From assembly GCF_006149045.1 (NCBI RefSeq), contig NZ_VBSN01000069.1, positions 62,001-126,000 of the forward strand: a DNA stretch of 64,000 bases. The letters are read 5' to 3'. Below, piece by piece: positions 41,003 through 49,408 of this stretch (position 1 is the first letter of the stretch; each line of letters begins with the position of its first letter). A program made the translations under genes and the position numbers. The notes below the pieces were generated by a model, which ran no database searches, had not been told where the DNA came from, and worked only from the letters and a program-made list of their open reading frames with translations. Origin of the DNA: Dyadobacter flavalbus. GTDB lineage: Bacteria; Bacteroidota; Bacteroidia; Cytophagales; Spirosomataceae.

Positions 41003-43870
41003 ATGAGTGAATACAGTCATCGGGAAATAGAAAAAAAATGGCAGGCTTACTGGGAGAGCCAGGGAACATTCAGCGTTGAAAACCAGTCTGATCGTCCTAA
41101 ATATTACGTTCTGGATATGTTTCCGTATCCATCCGGCGCAGGTTTGCACGTGGGCCATCCGCTGGGCTACATTGCATCGGATATTTATTCCCGTTACAAA
41201 AGACAGAAAGGGTTCAATGTGCTCCATCCGATGGGTTTTGACAGCTTCGGGCTTCCTGCTGAACAATATGCCATCCAGACCGGACAGCATCCGGCCATTA
41301 CCACCGAGCAGAATATATCCCGTTATATCGAACAGATGAAAAACCTGGGTTTCAGCTACGACTGGAACCGGGAAGTGCGCACGTCTGATCCGGGTTATTA
41401 CAAATGGACGCAGTGGATTTTCATGGAGCTTTTCAAAAGCTGGTATAACAATGAAACACAGCGTGCGGAACCCATCGAAACGTTAATTTCGATTTTTAAG
41501 GAAAGCGGAAATACAAAGGTTAATGCGCCTTGCGATGAAGATACGCCTGCTTTCTCGGCAGAAGAATGGAATGCCTGGACGGAAGAAGACCAGTATAAAA
41601 TGACGCTTAAATACCGGCTTACATATGTTGCGGATGCAACCGTAAACTGGTGCCCGGGACTGGGTTCCGTGCTTTCAAATGACGAAGTAAAAGATGGTGT
41701 TTCGGAACGAGGCGGTTTTCCGGTCATACAGAAGCTGATGCGGCAATGGATGATGCGCATTACAGCTTATGCACAGCGTTTGCTGGACGGACTGGATTCC
41801 ATTGACTGGACGGAATCGCTGAAAGAACAGCAGCGCAACTGGATCGGGCGGTCTGTCGGGGCTTTGGTGAAGTTTGAGGTTTCGGGAGAAGGGATTAAAG
41901 GAGAAAAGGAAGAAAGGGACGATGATTCTCTGGATTCAACTTCTTCGGATTCACGCGTTATTGAAGTTTTTACGACTCGTGTGGATACGATTTATGGTGT
42001 TACATTTATTGTGCTTGCGCCGGAGCATGAACTGGTGGATGCTATTACAACGCCGGAACAGCGCGGAGAAATTGATGCATACATTGCTTCTACGCAGAAG
42101 AAATCCGAACGTGACCGGATGACGGATGTTAAAACGGTTTCAGGTGCTTTTACGGGTGCCTATGCGATCAATCCTTTTGATGGTGAAAAATTGCCGGTAT
42201 ACATTGCGGATTACGTTTTGGCAGGTTACGGAACCGGCGCGGTCATGGGCGTTCCTTCCGGCGACCAGCGCGACTGGAATTTTGCCACGCATTTCGGGTT
42301 ATCCATTGTTCAGATTCTGGATGCGCAGAAAGGCATTGAAACGCAGGCGGATGCTACGAAAGAAGGGCATTACATCAATTCAGGAATGATCAACGGACTT
42401 ACTTTTCACGAAGCCAATAAAGTTCTGATCAGTTACCTTGAAGAAAAAGGCATTGGAAAAGGAAAAGTCAACTACCGTCTGAGAGATGCTGTTTTCAGCC
42501 GTCAGCGTTACTGGGGCGAGCCGGTTCCGGTTTTTTACAAAAATGATTCTTCAGGAAACCCGCTGCCGTATTTGCTGGAAGAAAACGAACTTCCTCTGAA
42601 CCTGCCGGAAGTTGACAAATATCTGCCGACTGAAAACGGAGAGCCGCCATTGGGACGTGCACAGGACTGGTCGCATGGTTCCGGGAATTATTACGAACTG
42701 AGTACAATGCCGGGATGGGCGGGAAGCAGCTGGTACTGGTACCGTTACGTGGACCCGAAAAATCAGGAGGAATTTGCTTCTAAAGATGCGATCCATTACT
42801 GGCGGGATGTGGATTTGTATATTGGCGGAACAGAGCATGCAACGGGACATTTGCTTTACAGCCGTTTCTGGAACAAGTTTCTGAAAGACAGAGGATTTGT
42901 TCCGGAGGAGGAGCCGTTCAAAAAGCTGATCAATCAGGGAATGATCCAGGGAAGGAGCAACTTTGTTTACAGGATTAAAAGTGAGGATTACAGCAAACCT
43001 GTTTTTGTAAGTGCCGGTTTAAGATCGCAATATGAGGTTTCTGCCCTCCATGTGGATGTAAATATTGTAGAAAATGACGTGCTGGATGTTGAAAAATTCC
43101 GGAAAACACGTCAGGATATTGCAGGCGAAGCTGCGGAATTCATTCTGGAAGACGGAAAGTATCACTGTGGTGTGGAGATTGAGAAAATGTCAAAATCCAA
43201 GTTCAATGTAGTCAACCCGGATGACATTGTGGAACGCTACGGCGCGGACACCTTGCGCTTGTACGAAATGTTTTTGGGACCGCTTGAACAGGCAAAGCCG
43301 TGGAACACAAACGGTATCGACGGAACATTCCGATTTATCCGGAAATTCTGGCGGCTTTTTTACAACGATGCCGGACAATGGATGGTGAAAGACGTAGCGG
43401 CGAAGCCGGAAGAACTTAAAATCCTGCACAAGACCATCAAGAAAATTGAAGAGGATACCGAGAATTTCTCGTTCAATACGGCGGTAAGTACATTTATGGT
43501 TTGTGTAAACGAACTGGGAAGCCTCAAATGCCAGAGCAGGGAAATTCTGCAGGAACTTGTTGTGCTGCTTTCGCCTTACGTGCCACATATTACCGAGGAA
43601 TTGTGGGCTTTGCTGGGCAACGAAGCAGGAACGCTTACAAAGGCAAGTTTTCCAAAGTGGGAACAGAAGTTCATGATTGATGCCGTTTTTGAATATCCGA
43701 TCCAGATCAACGGGAAAGTCCGGATTTCACTTCCTTTTGCGCTGGATACACCGGCTTCTGATATTGAAAAAGAGGTACTTGCCAATGAAACCGTTCAGAA
43801 ATGGATGGAAGGCAACAAGCCTAAGAAAGTCATAATCGTGCCGAAGCGTATCGTGAATGTAGTGATCTGA
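41003..43870 (+). CDS. leuS: Leucyl-tRNA synthetase
   Basis: A 955-residue class I synthetase. The HIGH motif is HVGH (49-52) in PYPSGAGLHVGHPLGY; the KMSKS motif is exact at 728-732. WCPGLGSVLSNDEV and the CP1 editing domain (TRVDTIYGVTFIVLAPEH, DQRDWNFA) are present, as is the C-terminal anticodon domain. An unusual charged, low-complexity stretch at ~293-318 (GEGIKGEKEERDDDSLDSTS) sits where CP1 leaves the Rossmann core. It is monocistronic with a terminator at 43891-43929. Confidence 0.97.
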   Translation: MSEYSHREIEKKWQAYWESQGTFSVENQSDRPKYYVLDMFPYPSGAGLHVGHPLGYIASDIYSRYKRQKGFNVLHPMGFDSFGLPAEQYAIQTGQHPAITTEQNISRYIEQMKNLGFSYDWNREVRTSDPGYYKWTQWIFMELFKSWYNNETQRAEPIETLISIFKESGNTKVNAPCDEDTPAFSAEEWNAWTEEDQYKMTLKYRLTYVADATVNWCPGLGSVLSNDEVKDGVSERGGFPVIQKLMRQWMMRITAYAQRLLDGLDSIDWTESLKEQQRNWIGRSVGALVKFEVSGEGIKGEKEERDDDSLDSTSSDSRVIEVFTTRVDTIYGVTFIVLAPEHELVDAITTPEQRGEIDAYIASTQKKSERDRMTDVKTVSGAFTGAYAINPFDGEKLPVYIADYVLAGYGTGAVMGVPSGDQRDWNFATHFGLSIVQILDAQKGIETQADATKEGHYINSGMINGLTFHEANKVLISYLEEKGIGKGKVNYRLRDAVFSRQRYWGEPVPVFYKNDSSGNPLPYLLEENELPLNLPEVDKYLPTENGEPPLGRAQDWSHGSGNYYELSTMPGWAGSSWYWYRYVDPKNQEEFASKDAIHYWRDVDLYIGGTEHATGHLLYSRFWNKFLKDRGFVPEEEPFKKLINQGMIQGRSNFVYRIKSEDYSKPVFVSAGLRSQYEVSALHVDVNIVENDVLDVEKFRKTRQDIAGEAAEFILEDGKYHCGVEIEKMSKSKFNVVNPDDIVERYGADTLRLYEMFLGPLEQAKPWNTNGIDGTFRFIRKFWRLFYNDAGQWMVKDVAAKPEELKILHKTIKKIEEDTENFSFNTAVSTFMVCVNELGSLKCQSREILQELVVLLSPYVPHITEELWALLGNEAGTLTKASFPKWEQKFMIDAVFEYPIQINGKVRISLPFALDTPASDIEKEVLANETVQKWMEGNKPKKVIIVPKRIVNVVI

Positions 43871-43890
43871 TCCTGCTGTATTTATAAGTT

Positions 43891-43929
43891 AAAAGGTGGC
43901 GCTGCCGATTGGCAACGTCACCTTTTTTT
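43891..43929. terminator. Terminator between leuS and the convergent small secreted gene
   Basis: An imperfect stem joins AAAAGGTG...GCC with GGC...CACCTTTT, with seven T following on the plus strand. On the minus strand the run is shorter (TTTT), so it mainly serves leuS. Confidence 0.8.
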
Positions 43930-43948
43930 ATGCTGCGCAACCGTTCGG

Positions 43949-44329
43949 TTATTCAAAACTGATTTTTCTTTCGGCAGGTTTTTCGCTCAGTTCAAAATGG
44001 TGGGAGTGTTTTTCACCGTTGCCATAAACTTCAATATGGTAATTTCCATCGGGCAATTCGCTTACGTCCAGTGATTTTCTGTATTTGTCCATATTCTTGC
44101 CAATGATTTCTTTATACATCGTATTTCCACGCTGGTCTGTCAGGACAATAACGGTTTTGCCGGCGGTAAATTTGTCCACACAAACCTGAATTTTGCCGCT
44201 TCTTGAAGCGTAAATACTGGTTCCGAAGCTGCTTGTCTTTTTGGCCTCTTTGTCTGATGCAAAAGAACTAAAAGCGAAAGTGGCAGAAAATGCTACGGCT
44301 AATGCGATTGTTTTAAGTGAATTTTTCAT
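43949..44329 (-). CDS. Small secreted beta-sandwich protein (DUF3244-like)
   Basis: A 126-residue protein with a signal peptide (~1-24, ending SFA/S). The mature part has the layout of small Bacteroidota secreted domains that resemble T9SS C-terminal or DUF3244 beta sandwiches: KIQVCVDKFTAGKTVIVLTDQRGNTMYKEII, then LDVSELPDGNYHIEVYGNGEKHSHHFEL. The LPDGNYHIEV pattern is the same as in type A sorting domains, but the last strand and Lys-rich tail differ, so it is more likely a stand-alone protein. The function is unknown. Confidence 0.75.
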   Translation of the reverse strand: MKNSLKTIALAVAFSATFAFSSFASDKEAKKTSSFGTSIYASRSGKIQVCVDKFTAGKTVIVLTDQRGNTMYKEIIGKNMDKYRKSLDVSELPDGNYHIEVYGNGEKHSHHFELSEKPAERKISFE

Positions 44330-44375
44330 GGCTGTATATTTTTAAGTTGGCTAATGTTGTTCTGAATGAACATGA

Positions 44376-44383
44376 CAAAGGTA
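44376..44383 (-). promoter_or_regulatory. Candidate -7 element of the small secreted protein gene
   Basis: TACCTTTG on the minus strand matches TAnnTTTG exactly, 46 nt before the ATG at 44329. The nearest TTG is 26 nt further upstream, too far for a good -33. Confidence 0.4.
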
Positions 44384-44498
44384 AGGGCTATAACAGGTAC
44401 TATGTAATACAAAGTACATGAGCGGCAAACTGGTAAAATGAACGGCCGCAAGCCCGTCACAATCTTGAACGATCCTGATTTCCGTTGCCGATCTTTTG

Positions 44499-44506
44499 TA
44501 CTTTTG
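44499..44506 (+). promoter_or_regulatory. Candidate -7 element of the GH25 gene (near-leaderless)
   Basis: TACTTTTG matches TAnnTTTG exactly and ends 5 nt before the ATG at 44512, which predicts a start at or within a few bases of the initiation codon. Confidence 0.45.
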
Positions 44507-44511
44507 CACAT

Positions 44512-45315
44512 ATGGCAAAGAAGAAAGTGCAAATTCCTGCGGATGACCCGGAATATATAAGACCGCTTCCTGCAAAAGGCTGGGCAATTATTGCAGCAAT
44601 TGTTTTACTGATTGGCGGGCTGGTCTGGTGGCTCGACAGAAAGGATGAAAACCAGTGGGAATTTGTCAGTAAATTCGGCATCAAGCTGCCGTTACGATAT
44701 GCCATTCACGGAATTGATGTTTCGCATCACAACGCAAAAATCAACTGGGACAAACTAAAAAATACGCATTCAGGAAACGTCAGAATTGATTTTGTCTATA
44801 TCAAAGCCACCGAAGGCGCCACGCATCTCGACAGGCAGTTTCAAAGAAACTGGCGTGAAGCAAAAAGGGTAGGGATGAGGCGCGGCGCCTATCATTTTTA
44901 CAATCCGAGGGTGATGTCCGGCCGCCAGGTGCAGAACTTCATCGGTCAGGTGAGAATGGAACCCGGCGACCTGCCGCCTGTTCTGGATCTGGAAACGCAT
45001 GCGCACAAGCCGGACGATATCATCATTCGCGGCGTTCGGAACTGGCTGGAACAAATTGAAAAACATTACGGAATGCGGCCGGTGATTTATGTAAACGAAC
45101 ATTTTTACAAAAAATACATAGCCGGCAATTTTGACGATTACCCGCTCTGGCTGGCCGGCTATTCACGCACGCATGTCAATGACCTCGCAACCGATTCGCA
45201 GGTTTTGTTCTGGCAGCATAGCGAAAAAGGCTGGGCCGACGGAATTCATGGTTTTGTGGATTACAATGTATTCCTTCACGAGCCGGAAGACTGGAAAACA
45301 CTTGCGGGGCGTTAG
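44512..45315 (+). CDS. Glycoside hydrolase family 25 lysozyme
   Basis: A 267-residue membrane-anchored muramidase. One transmembrane segment (~24-41) follows a basic N-terminus. The GH25 barrel begins with HGIDVSHHNAKINW (first catalytic-site Asp D69), continues with VYIKATEGATHLD and AYHFYNPR, and has the catalytic DLE pair (D159, E161) in PPVLDLETHAHKP. WLAGYSR and FWQHSEKGWADGIHGFVDYNVF close the fold. It cleaves the MurNAc-GlcNAc bond of peptidoglycan, here probably from the inner-membrane periplasmic face. ATG 44512 is preferred to 44485. Confidence 0.92.
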   Translation: MAKKKVQIPADDPEYIRPLPAKGWAIIAAIVLLIGGLVWWLDRKDENQWEFVSKFGIKLPLRYAIHGIDVSHHNAKINWDKLKNTHSGNVRIDFVYIKATEGATHLDRQFQRNWREAKRVGMRRGAYHFYNPRVMSGRQVQNFIGQVRMEPGDLPPVLDLETHAHKPDDIIIRGVRNWLEQIEKHYGMRPVIYVNEHFYKKYIAGNFDDYPLWLAGYSRTHVNDLATDSQVLFWQHSEKGWADGIHGFVDYNVFLHEPEDWKTLAGR

Positions 45316-45384
45316 CTGGATCCATTGCCGGAACCGAATAATAAAGCAGGTATTTATACGCTGAAATACAGTGGCTTATAATGA

Positions 45385-45392
45385 TAGATTTG
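45385..45392 (+). promoter_or_regulatory. Candidate -7 element of the lipoprotein gene at 45418
   Basis: TAGATTTG matches TAnnTTTG exactly, 25 nt before the ATG. No clear -33 TTG. Confidence 0.35.
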
Positions 45393-45417
45393 ATAAACAA
45401 TCAAACGCTCATATGCC

Positions 45418-46134
45418 ATGAAATTACTTTCCAACTGTCTACTTCTGCTTATGGTCTGCCTTTCCGCAGTTTCATGCACTACAACGGCCATTCTTTCGTC
45501 CAAATTTGAAAGCTATACGGCTGAAACCTTGCCCGCACACAACATTCCCGGTGATCCTGCCGGCGACGAAATAACCTATGTTACCGAACTTCAGCCCCGA
45601 ATCCGGATCGTCAATTCTGCAAGTGCCGGTCAGAAGGCATTGCGTTTCAGCCAGGTTTCAGCTTCGGGCCTTACTGCGCATAATCAATGGCTCGGATTCA
45701 AGGGAATTTCAACAAATCTTACGCAGCCGCTGTGGTTTTATTTTACGGCTACGCATTCCGGAACGGGCGGAAGGCTGACGATTGATGTTTCAGACGGCGT
45801 TGCCAATCTGTTTGCAAGAATGATGATCAATCCAAATGGCGATGTAATTGTCGTGCGCAGCTTTCCTTCCAATGAGGAAATGGTCGGGAACATTCCGCCG
45901 GGTATGCCGCATACCATCATTTTCACACTGAACCTGAATAACGGCAAGTACAATTTGTCTGTTTTAAAGTCGGGCGGAAATATTCTGGTCAATGACATTC
46001 CGGTCCTGGTGGAAAACATATTGTCCTATGCCAATCCGTCCCGGCCGGCGATCGGTTTCCGATTTGAAGACGGCAGTTCGGATACAAGGCAATATGTGCT
46101 GGAAGAAATTTTTATCAGTAAAAAGCAGCCTTAA
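45418..46134 (+). CDS. Lipoprotein of unknown function
   Basis: A 238-residue lipoprotein; the lipobox Cys is C20 (SAVSC), followed by TTT. The mature part is beta-rich, with an LWFYFTATHSGTGGRLTIDVSDG and MPHTIIFTLNLNNGKYNLSVLKSGGN pattern that recalls LamG/concanavalin-like sandwiches, but I do not recognise a named domain. It lies about 100 nt after the GH25 gene and has its own candidate promoter. It is probably outer-membrane attached. Confidence 0.75.
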   Translation: MKLLSNCLLLLMVCLSAVSCTTTAILSSKFESYTAETLPAHNIPGDPAGDEITYVTELQPRIRIVNSASAGQKALRFSQVSASGLTAHNQWLGFKGISTNLTQPLWFYFTATHSGTGGRLTIDVSDGVANLFARMMINPNGDVIVVRSFPSNEEMVGNIPPGMPHTIIFTLNLNNGKYNLSVLKSGGNILVNDIPVLVENILSYANPSRPAIGFRFEDGSSDTRQYVLEEIFISKKQP

Positions 46135-46153
46135 ACTATACTTTTAAAACTGC

Positions 46154-46201
46154 ATTCCTCAGACTGGACAGCGCAGAAACTGTCGTCTGAGGAATTTTTT
46201 A
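46154..46201 (+). terminator. Terminator between the lipoprotein and agmatine deiminase genes
   Basis: Stem segments of 11 bp (46154-46164 with 46185-46195) and 5 bp (46167-46171 with 46180-46184) around a small loop, followed by six T ending in the stop region of the convergent gene. Confidence 0.85.
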
Positions 46202-47257
46202 TATCAGCGGTTCCTGCTGGCTGAGGCAATGGAAACTTCCTTGTCCCCAGATGATTTCAGTTGCTTCCAACGGGATAATTTTACGGTCTGGAAATGCTTT
46301 TTCCAGAATGTCAATGGCAGTCTGATCATTCGGATTATTAAAAACAGGAACGATCACGCCCGCATTGCAGATCAGGAAATTGGCATAAGAACCCGGCGTA
46401 CGGAAATCGTCAATGACAACGGCTTTCGGCATCGGGATTTCCACGATATTCAATTGCTTGCCATTTACAAGCCGCATTCTTTTCAGCATTTCAAGATTGG
46501 TATGAAGAATATCGTAATTTTCATCATTCCTGTCATTTTCCACGCATGCTACAACGGTATCTTCATTGATAAAACGCGTTGTGTCGTCGATATGCCCGTC
46601 GGTGTCGTCACCGACGATGCCGCCTTCTACCCACAGAACCTGCTCAATACCGTAATATGCACTCAGTTTTTCTTCAATCTGGCTCTGATTCAGGTGCGGG
46701 TTGCGGTTCAGGTTCAGCAGGCAGGATTTGCTTGTCAGCAAGCTTCCGGCACCGTTGAATTCCACTGCGCCGCCTTCCATGATAATGCCCGGATTCACAA
46801 CCGGAATGTTCAGGTATTTTGCTACGGCTTCCGGTGTGCGGTTGTCGTCGTCATAAGGAGGATATTTGCCGCCCCACGCATTATGGCCCCAGTTAACGAT
46901 CATTTTTTCCGACGTTTCCTTATTGATCAGAAAAGCAGGCCCGTGATCGCGGCACCAGGCGTCGTTCGTCGGTTTTACAATAAATTCAATTCTGGAAAGG
47001 TCAACGGCTGTTTTGTCCAGCTCTTCAATAATATAGTTTTTCAGATTTTCGTCATTCGCAATGATTCCGACATTTTCGCCTTGGCTGATTGCTTTTATAA
47101 ATGCAAGATACTGCGGGCGCATCCTGGCGAGCCTGTCGCCTTGCCAGGAAGAATCATTATGCGGAAATGTAAGCCAGGTGGCACGATGCGGAAACCATTC
47201 GGCTGGAAATGAAAACCCGAGTTCTCTCGGAGTCAGTTGGTCGGTAAATTCAGGCAC
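46199..47257 (-). CDS. aguA: Agmatine deiminase family protein
   Basis: A 352-residue guanidino-group-modifying enzyme. TPRELGFSFPAEWFPHRATWLTFPHN near the start, NDAWCRDHGPAFLI (catalytic Asp and Arg neighbourhood), EGGAVEFNGAG, GDDTDGHIDDTTRFI (catalytic His) and the catalytic Cys in GSFHCLSQQ at the C-terminus are all present. It converts agmatine to N-carbamoylputrescine and ammonia; its partner amidase is encoded at 56794-57693. I chose GTG 47257 because the extra ~21-26 residues from ATG 47320 or TTG 47335 do not look like family sequence; the start is uncertain. Confidence 0.88.
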   Translation of the reverse strand: MPEFTDQLTPRELGFSFPAEWFPHRATWLTFPHNDSSWQGDRLARMRPQYLAFIKAISQGENVGIIANDENLKNYIIEELDKTAVDLSRIEFIVKPTNDAWCRDHGPAFLINKETSEKMIVNWGHNAWGGKYPPYDDDNRTPEAVAKYLNIPVVNPGIIMEGGAVEFNGAGSLLTSKSCLLNLNRNPHLNQSQIEEKLSAYYGIEQVLWVEGGIVGDDTDGHIDDTTRFINEDTVVACVENDRNDENYDILHTNLEMLKRMRLVNGKQLNIVEIPMPKAVVIDDFRTPGSYANFLICNAGVIVPVFNNPNDQTAIDILEKAFPDRKIIPLEATEIIWGQGSFHCLSQQEPLI

Positions 47258-47381
47258 AACGGATGATTTGTAAGTGTAAAATAAAAGCGGCAAATAGCAG
47301 GAACAGCTTCGGGCCAGCATTGCCGTTACCCGCAATTTCCTGATCTTTTTAACGGCCGTTACAATGATTTACCTTCTTAAG

Positions 47382-47412
47382 AAAAAAATGGTTCCCGTTA
47401 CAGGAACCATTT
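47382..47412 (-). terminator. Terminator of the Hint-like gene
   Basis: A perfect 10-bp stem (47386-47395 with 47403-47412) and 7-nt loop; on the minus strand seven T follow. It starts 30 nt after the stop codon of the gene at 47442. Confidence 0.85.
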
Positions 47413-47441
47413 GAACGATGTAATTGAGTAAATAATGCGTT

Positions 47442-48026
47442 TCAGTTATTTGCAACCACTACATTTCCGACCAGAAAAGTGCCGTCGGCTGTTTCAAGAT
47501 TGTATGCCTTGCTGATTTTTCTTGCGTTTTCCTGCACAGCGCCTACTTTCCAGGATGACACCACGCCGGTTAAAGGTTCATAGCGGTAAAGAATATCGTT
47601 TTTCGAAAGTTTGCTCATTCTTTTTTTGCCGTGACGTGTCTGCACGTAATGCTGCGGGGCGGCTTCCAGCAATATGGCCGGAACCATCGTTTTCTGATCC
47701 GCTTTTTTACCAGCAGGTTTAAGATACACGGCTGTCAGCGCGGAAGCGGGTTTATCATAAACATCAATGTGTTTCACCTCCGTAATCATGTTCCTGCCGT
47801 TTTTAAAGGTTTGGACATGTTCGCCTACTTTTACATCTGCAATGCGTTTGATGCTTCCGTCGGCCATTGTAACGGCTGCATTGGCGGAGAAGAAACGACT
47901 GTTTTTGTGTTTTCTTAAAAAATGAAAAGGTTTGGTTTTGATCCCGGCTGCCAGACTTTCGGACGGTGCAAACAGGCTTGAAAAAGAAATAACAAGTAAA
48001 GTTGTGAAAACGGCGACCTTTCGCAT
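47442..48026 (-). CDS. Secreted stand-alone Hint-fold-like protein, degenerate
   Basis: A 194-residue protein with a signal peptide (~1-27). The mature part resembles a Hint (hedgehog/intein) domain: FSANAAVTMADGSIKRIADVKVGEHVQT (46-73) matches the N-terminal block C...T.V.MADG...I.D...GD.V; APQHYVQT (123-130) carries the block-B-type His (H126); the C-terminus FLVGNVVVANN fits the final beta strand that normally ends in HN. However, the nucleophile Cys is absent (the aligned position is Phe/Ser) and the terminal His is Asn. There is no flanking extein, so self-splicing is not expected. Its function is unknown. Confidence 0.7.
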   Translation of the reverse strand: MRKVAVFTTLLVISFSSLFAPSESLAAGIKTKPFHFLRKHKNSRFFSANAAVTMADGSIKRIADVKVGEHVQTFKNGRNMITEVKHIDVYDKPASALTAVYLKPAGKKADQKTMVPAILLEAAPQHYVQTRHGKKRMSKLSKNDILYRYEPLTGVVSSWKVGAVQENARKISKAYNLETADGTFLVGNVVVANN

Positions 48027-48049
48027 AAAAATATATCAGTTCAGGAAAT

Positions 48050-49144
48050 TCAGGCTTTGGATACTTTTACAAATACTTTGCTCAGCGCATTCGGCAGCGC
48101 GCCAAGTGCAATCAGTACAAGCCCGGAAGTGAGAAGGGTAGACGTATGCGCAAAGAATGAGCCCGACGACAAAATGGCAAGAATCAGGATGGTTGAAAAA
48201 GGCAGTGAAAAGGCAAGCAGCAGAACGGCCAGTTCGAGGTCAAAAGTCCTTTTTTCCTTCGGCATCGACTTGGCCTCTTCCCGCAGGTTGAATGCGGAAA
48301 TATGCGCAAGCGGCCAGAAACTTGCCGCGCTCAGCGGAATGACAATGGCCAGCAGGATCATGGAAAGATCCGTAATGTTGAGAACGTAAATCATTCCTGC
48401 GCTGATAATCATCGTGATCCCGGCACGGAAAAACAGGATGCTCGCCACAATTCTTTTCTTTCCTTCTTTCAGCTGAACGGCCAGCCCGATGAACAAAAGC
48501 ACAAGCGGCGTCATCATGGCGCTGGTTTTGTCAAAAATCTCGGTAATGACAGACGGCAAAGTATTATAAGTTATCCCGAAACTCAGGAGAATGATCGCAA
48601 GGAAAATCAGGATATTGATCGGTTCCTGGAACATGCTTGCAAAAAGGCTTTTCAGCTTGCCGCCCATTTTGGTTTCCTTGTCGTCGCTGTTTTTCAGGAA
48701 CATGTTCATGGCCAGAATATACAGCGAAATCAGTACAAAAAATTTATTTCCTACATCGGCCAAAGCAGCAATAGCAAGGCTTTTTTCACCCAGAAATTCC
48801 GCAATGAACGGAAAGCAGGACAAGCCGGGTGCAAGCGAAGGAATCAGCATCATCAGCGTTCTGCCCGTCGGGCTGTTTTTTTCAATACCGAAAAGCGTAA
48901 AAGCAAGCGGAGCGGAAAAGAACATCAGAAAGTTGAAAACCAGTGTGACCACCGGAATTATGATCATGGAAGAACTGATTTCGATCTTCATCAGTGATAT
49001 AAAGATCGTGGATGGCAATGCAACGGATAAAATAATTTCTTTGATGCCGTTCGTCTGGTCTTTGTTCCTGAACTTGCTTTTGAGCAAAAGCCCCAAAGCA
49101 ATCAGTAATAGGAGTGTTATGGTTTTTTGCAATGCATCACTCAT
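48050..49144 (-). CDS. AEC-type (auxin efflux carrier-like) permease
   Basis: A 364-residue inner-membrane protein with about ten hydrophobic segments in two halves of five. The first repeat contains NGIKEIILSVALPSTIFISLMKIEI and the middle has a hydrophilic loop with KNSDDKETKMGG; the second repeat contains TSAMMTPLVLLFIGLAVQLKEGKKR, the LxxLxxGL-type AEC pattern. AEC proteins export organic anions or amino acids; the substrate is unknown. ATG 49144 is chosen over the TTG at 49150. The Hint-like gene follows 23 nt downstream and might be co-transcribed. Confidence 0.75.
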   Translation of the reverse strand: MSDALQKTITLLLLIALGLLLKSKFRNKDQTNGIKEIILSVALPSTIFISLMKIEISSSMIIIPVVTLVFNFLMFFSAPLAFTLFGIEKNSPTGRTLMMLIPSLAPGLSCFPFIAEFLGEKSLAIAALADVGNKFFVLISLYILAMNMFLKNSDDKETKMGGKLKSLFASMFQEPINILIFLAIILLSFGITYNTLPSVITEIFDKTSAMMTPLVLLFIGLAVQLKEGKKRIVASILFFRAGITMIISAGMIYVLNITDLSMILLAIVIPLSAASFWPLAHISAFNLREEAKSMPKEKRTFDLELAVLLLAFSLPFSTILILAILSSGSFFAHTSTLLTSGLVLIALGALPNALSKVFVKVSKA

Positions 49145-49295
49145 GATCAAAAAGAATTTGTGTGGTCAATTTGTTACTTATGAAGATGAATTAAGGAAGG
49201 ATTTTGATGTAAATATCTTGGAAACCTACTTCATGCCTGGAATGAAAAGTCATTTTTGGTCATGAATTGTTTGGAATGTCGTTTTTGGTTTGGAA

Positions 49296-49388
49296 CTGTC
49301 ATATTGAGCAAAGCTGGAATCATGAATGTAAATGATTATACATCTGCTATTCCGAGCAGTGGACAATCCGGTTTGCCCAATATGACAG
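49296..49388. repeat. Intergenic inverted repeat
   Basis: Fourteen-nucleotide arms at 49296-49309 and 49375-49388 match at 13 positions, separated by 65 nt. They lie between the permease start and the aminotransferase stop. No coding content or T tract is seen. Confidence 0.4.
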
Positions 49389-49408
49389 GTTACTAACAAG
49401 CAGAAGGA

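Noticed and set aside
46229..47212. 327-aa ORF antisense to agmatine deiminase
   Set aside because: Exact mirror of a gene with catalytic residues in place; residue composition (F, R, H-rich) is typical of antisense frames.
47442..48026. Active intein or toxin-processing Hint domain
   Set aside because: The nucleophile Cys and the terminal His are missing, and there is no extein or toxin domain in the same frame.
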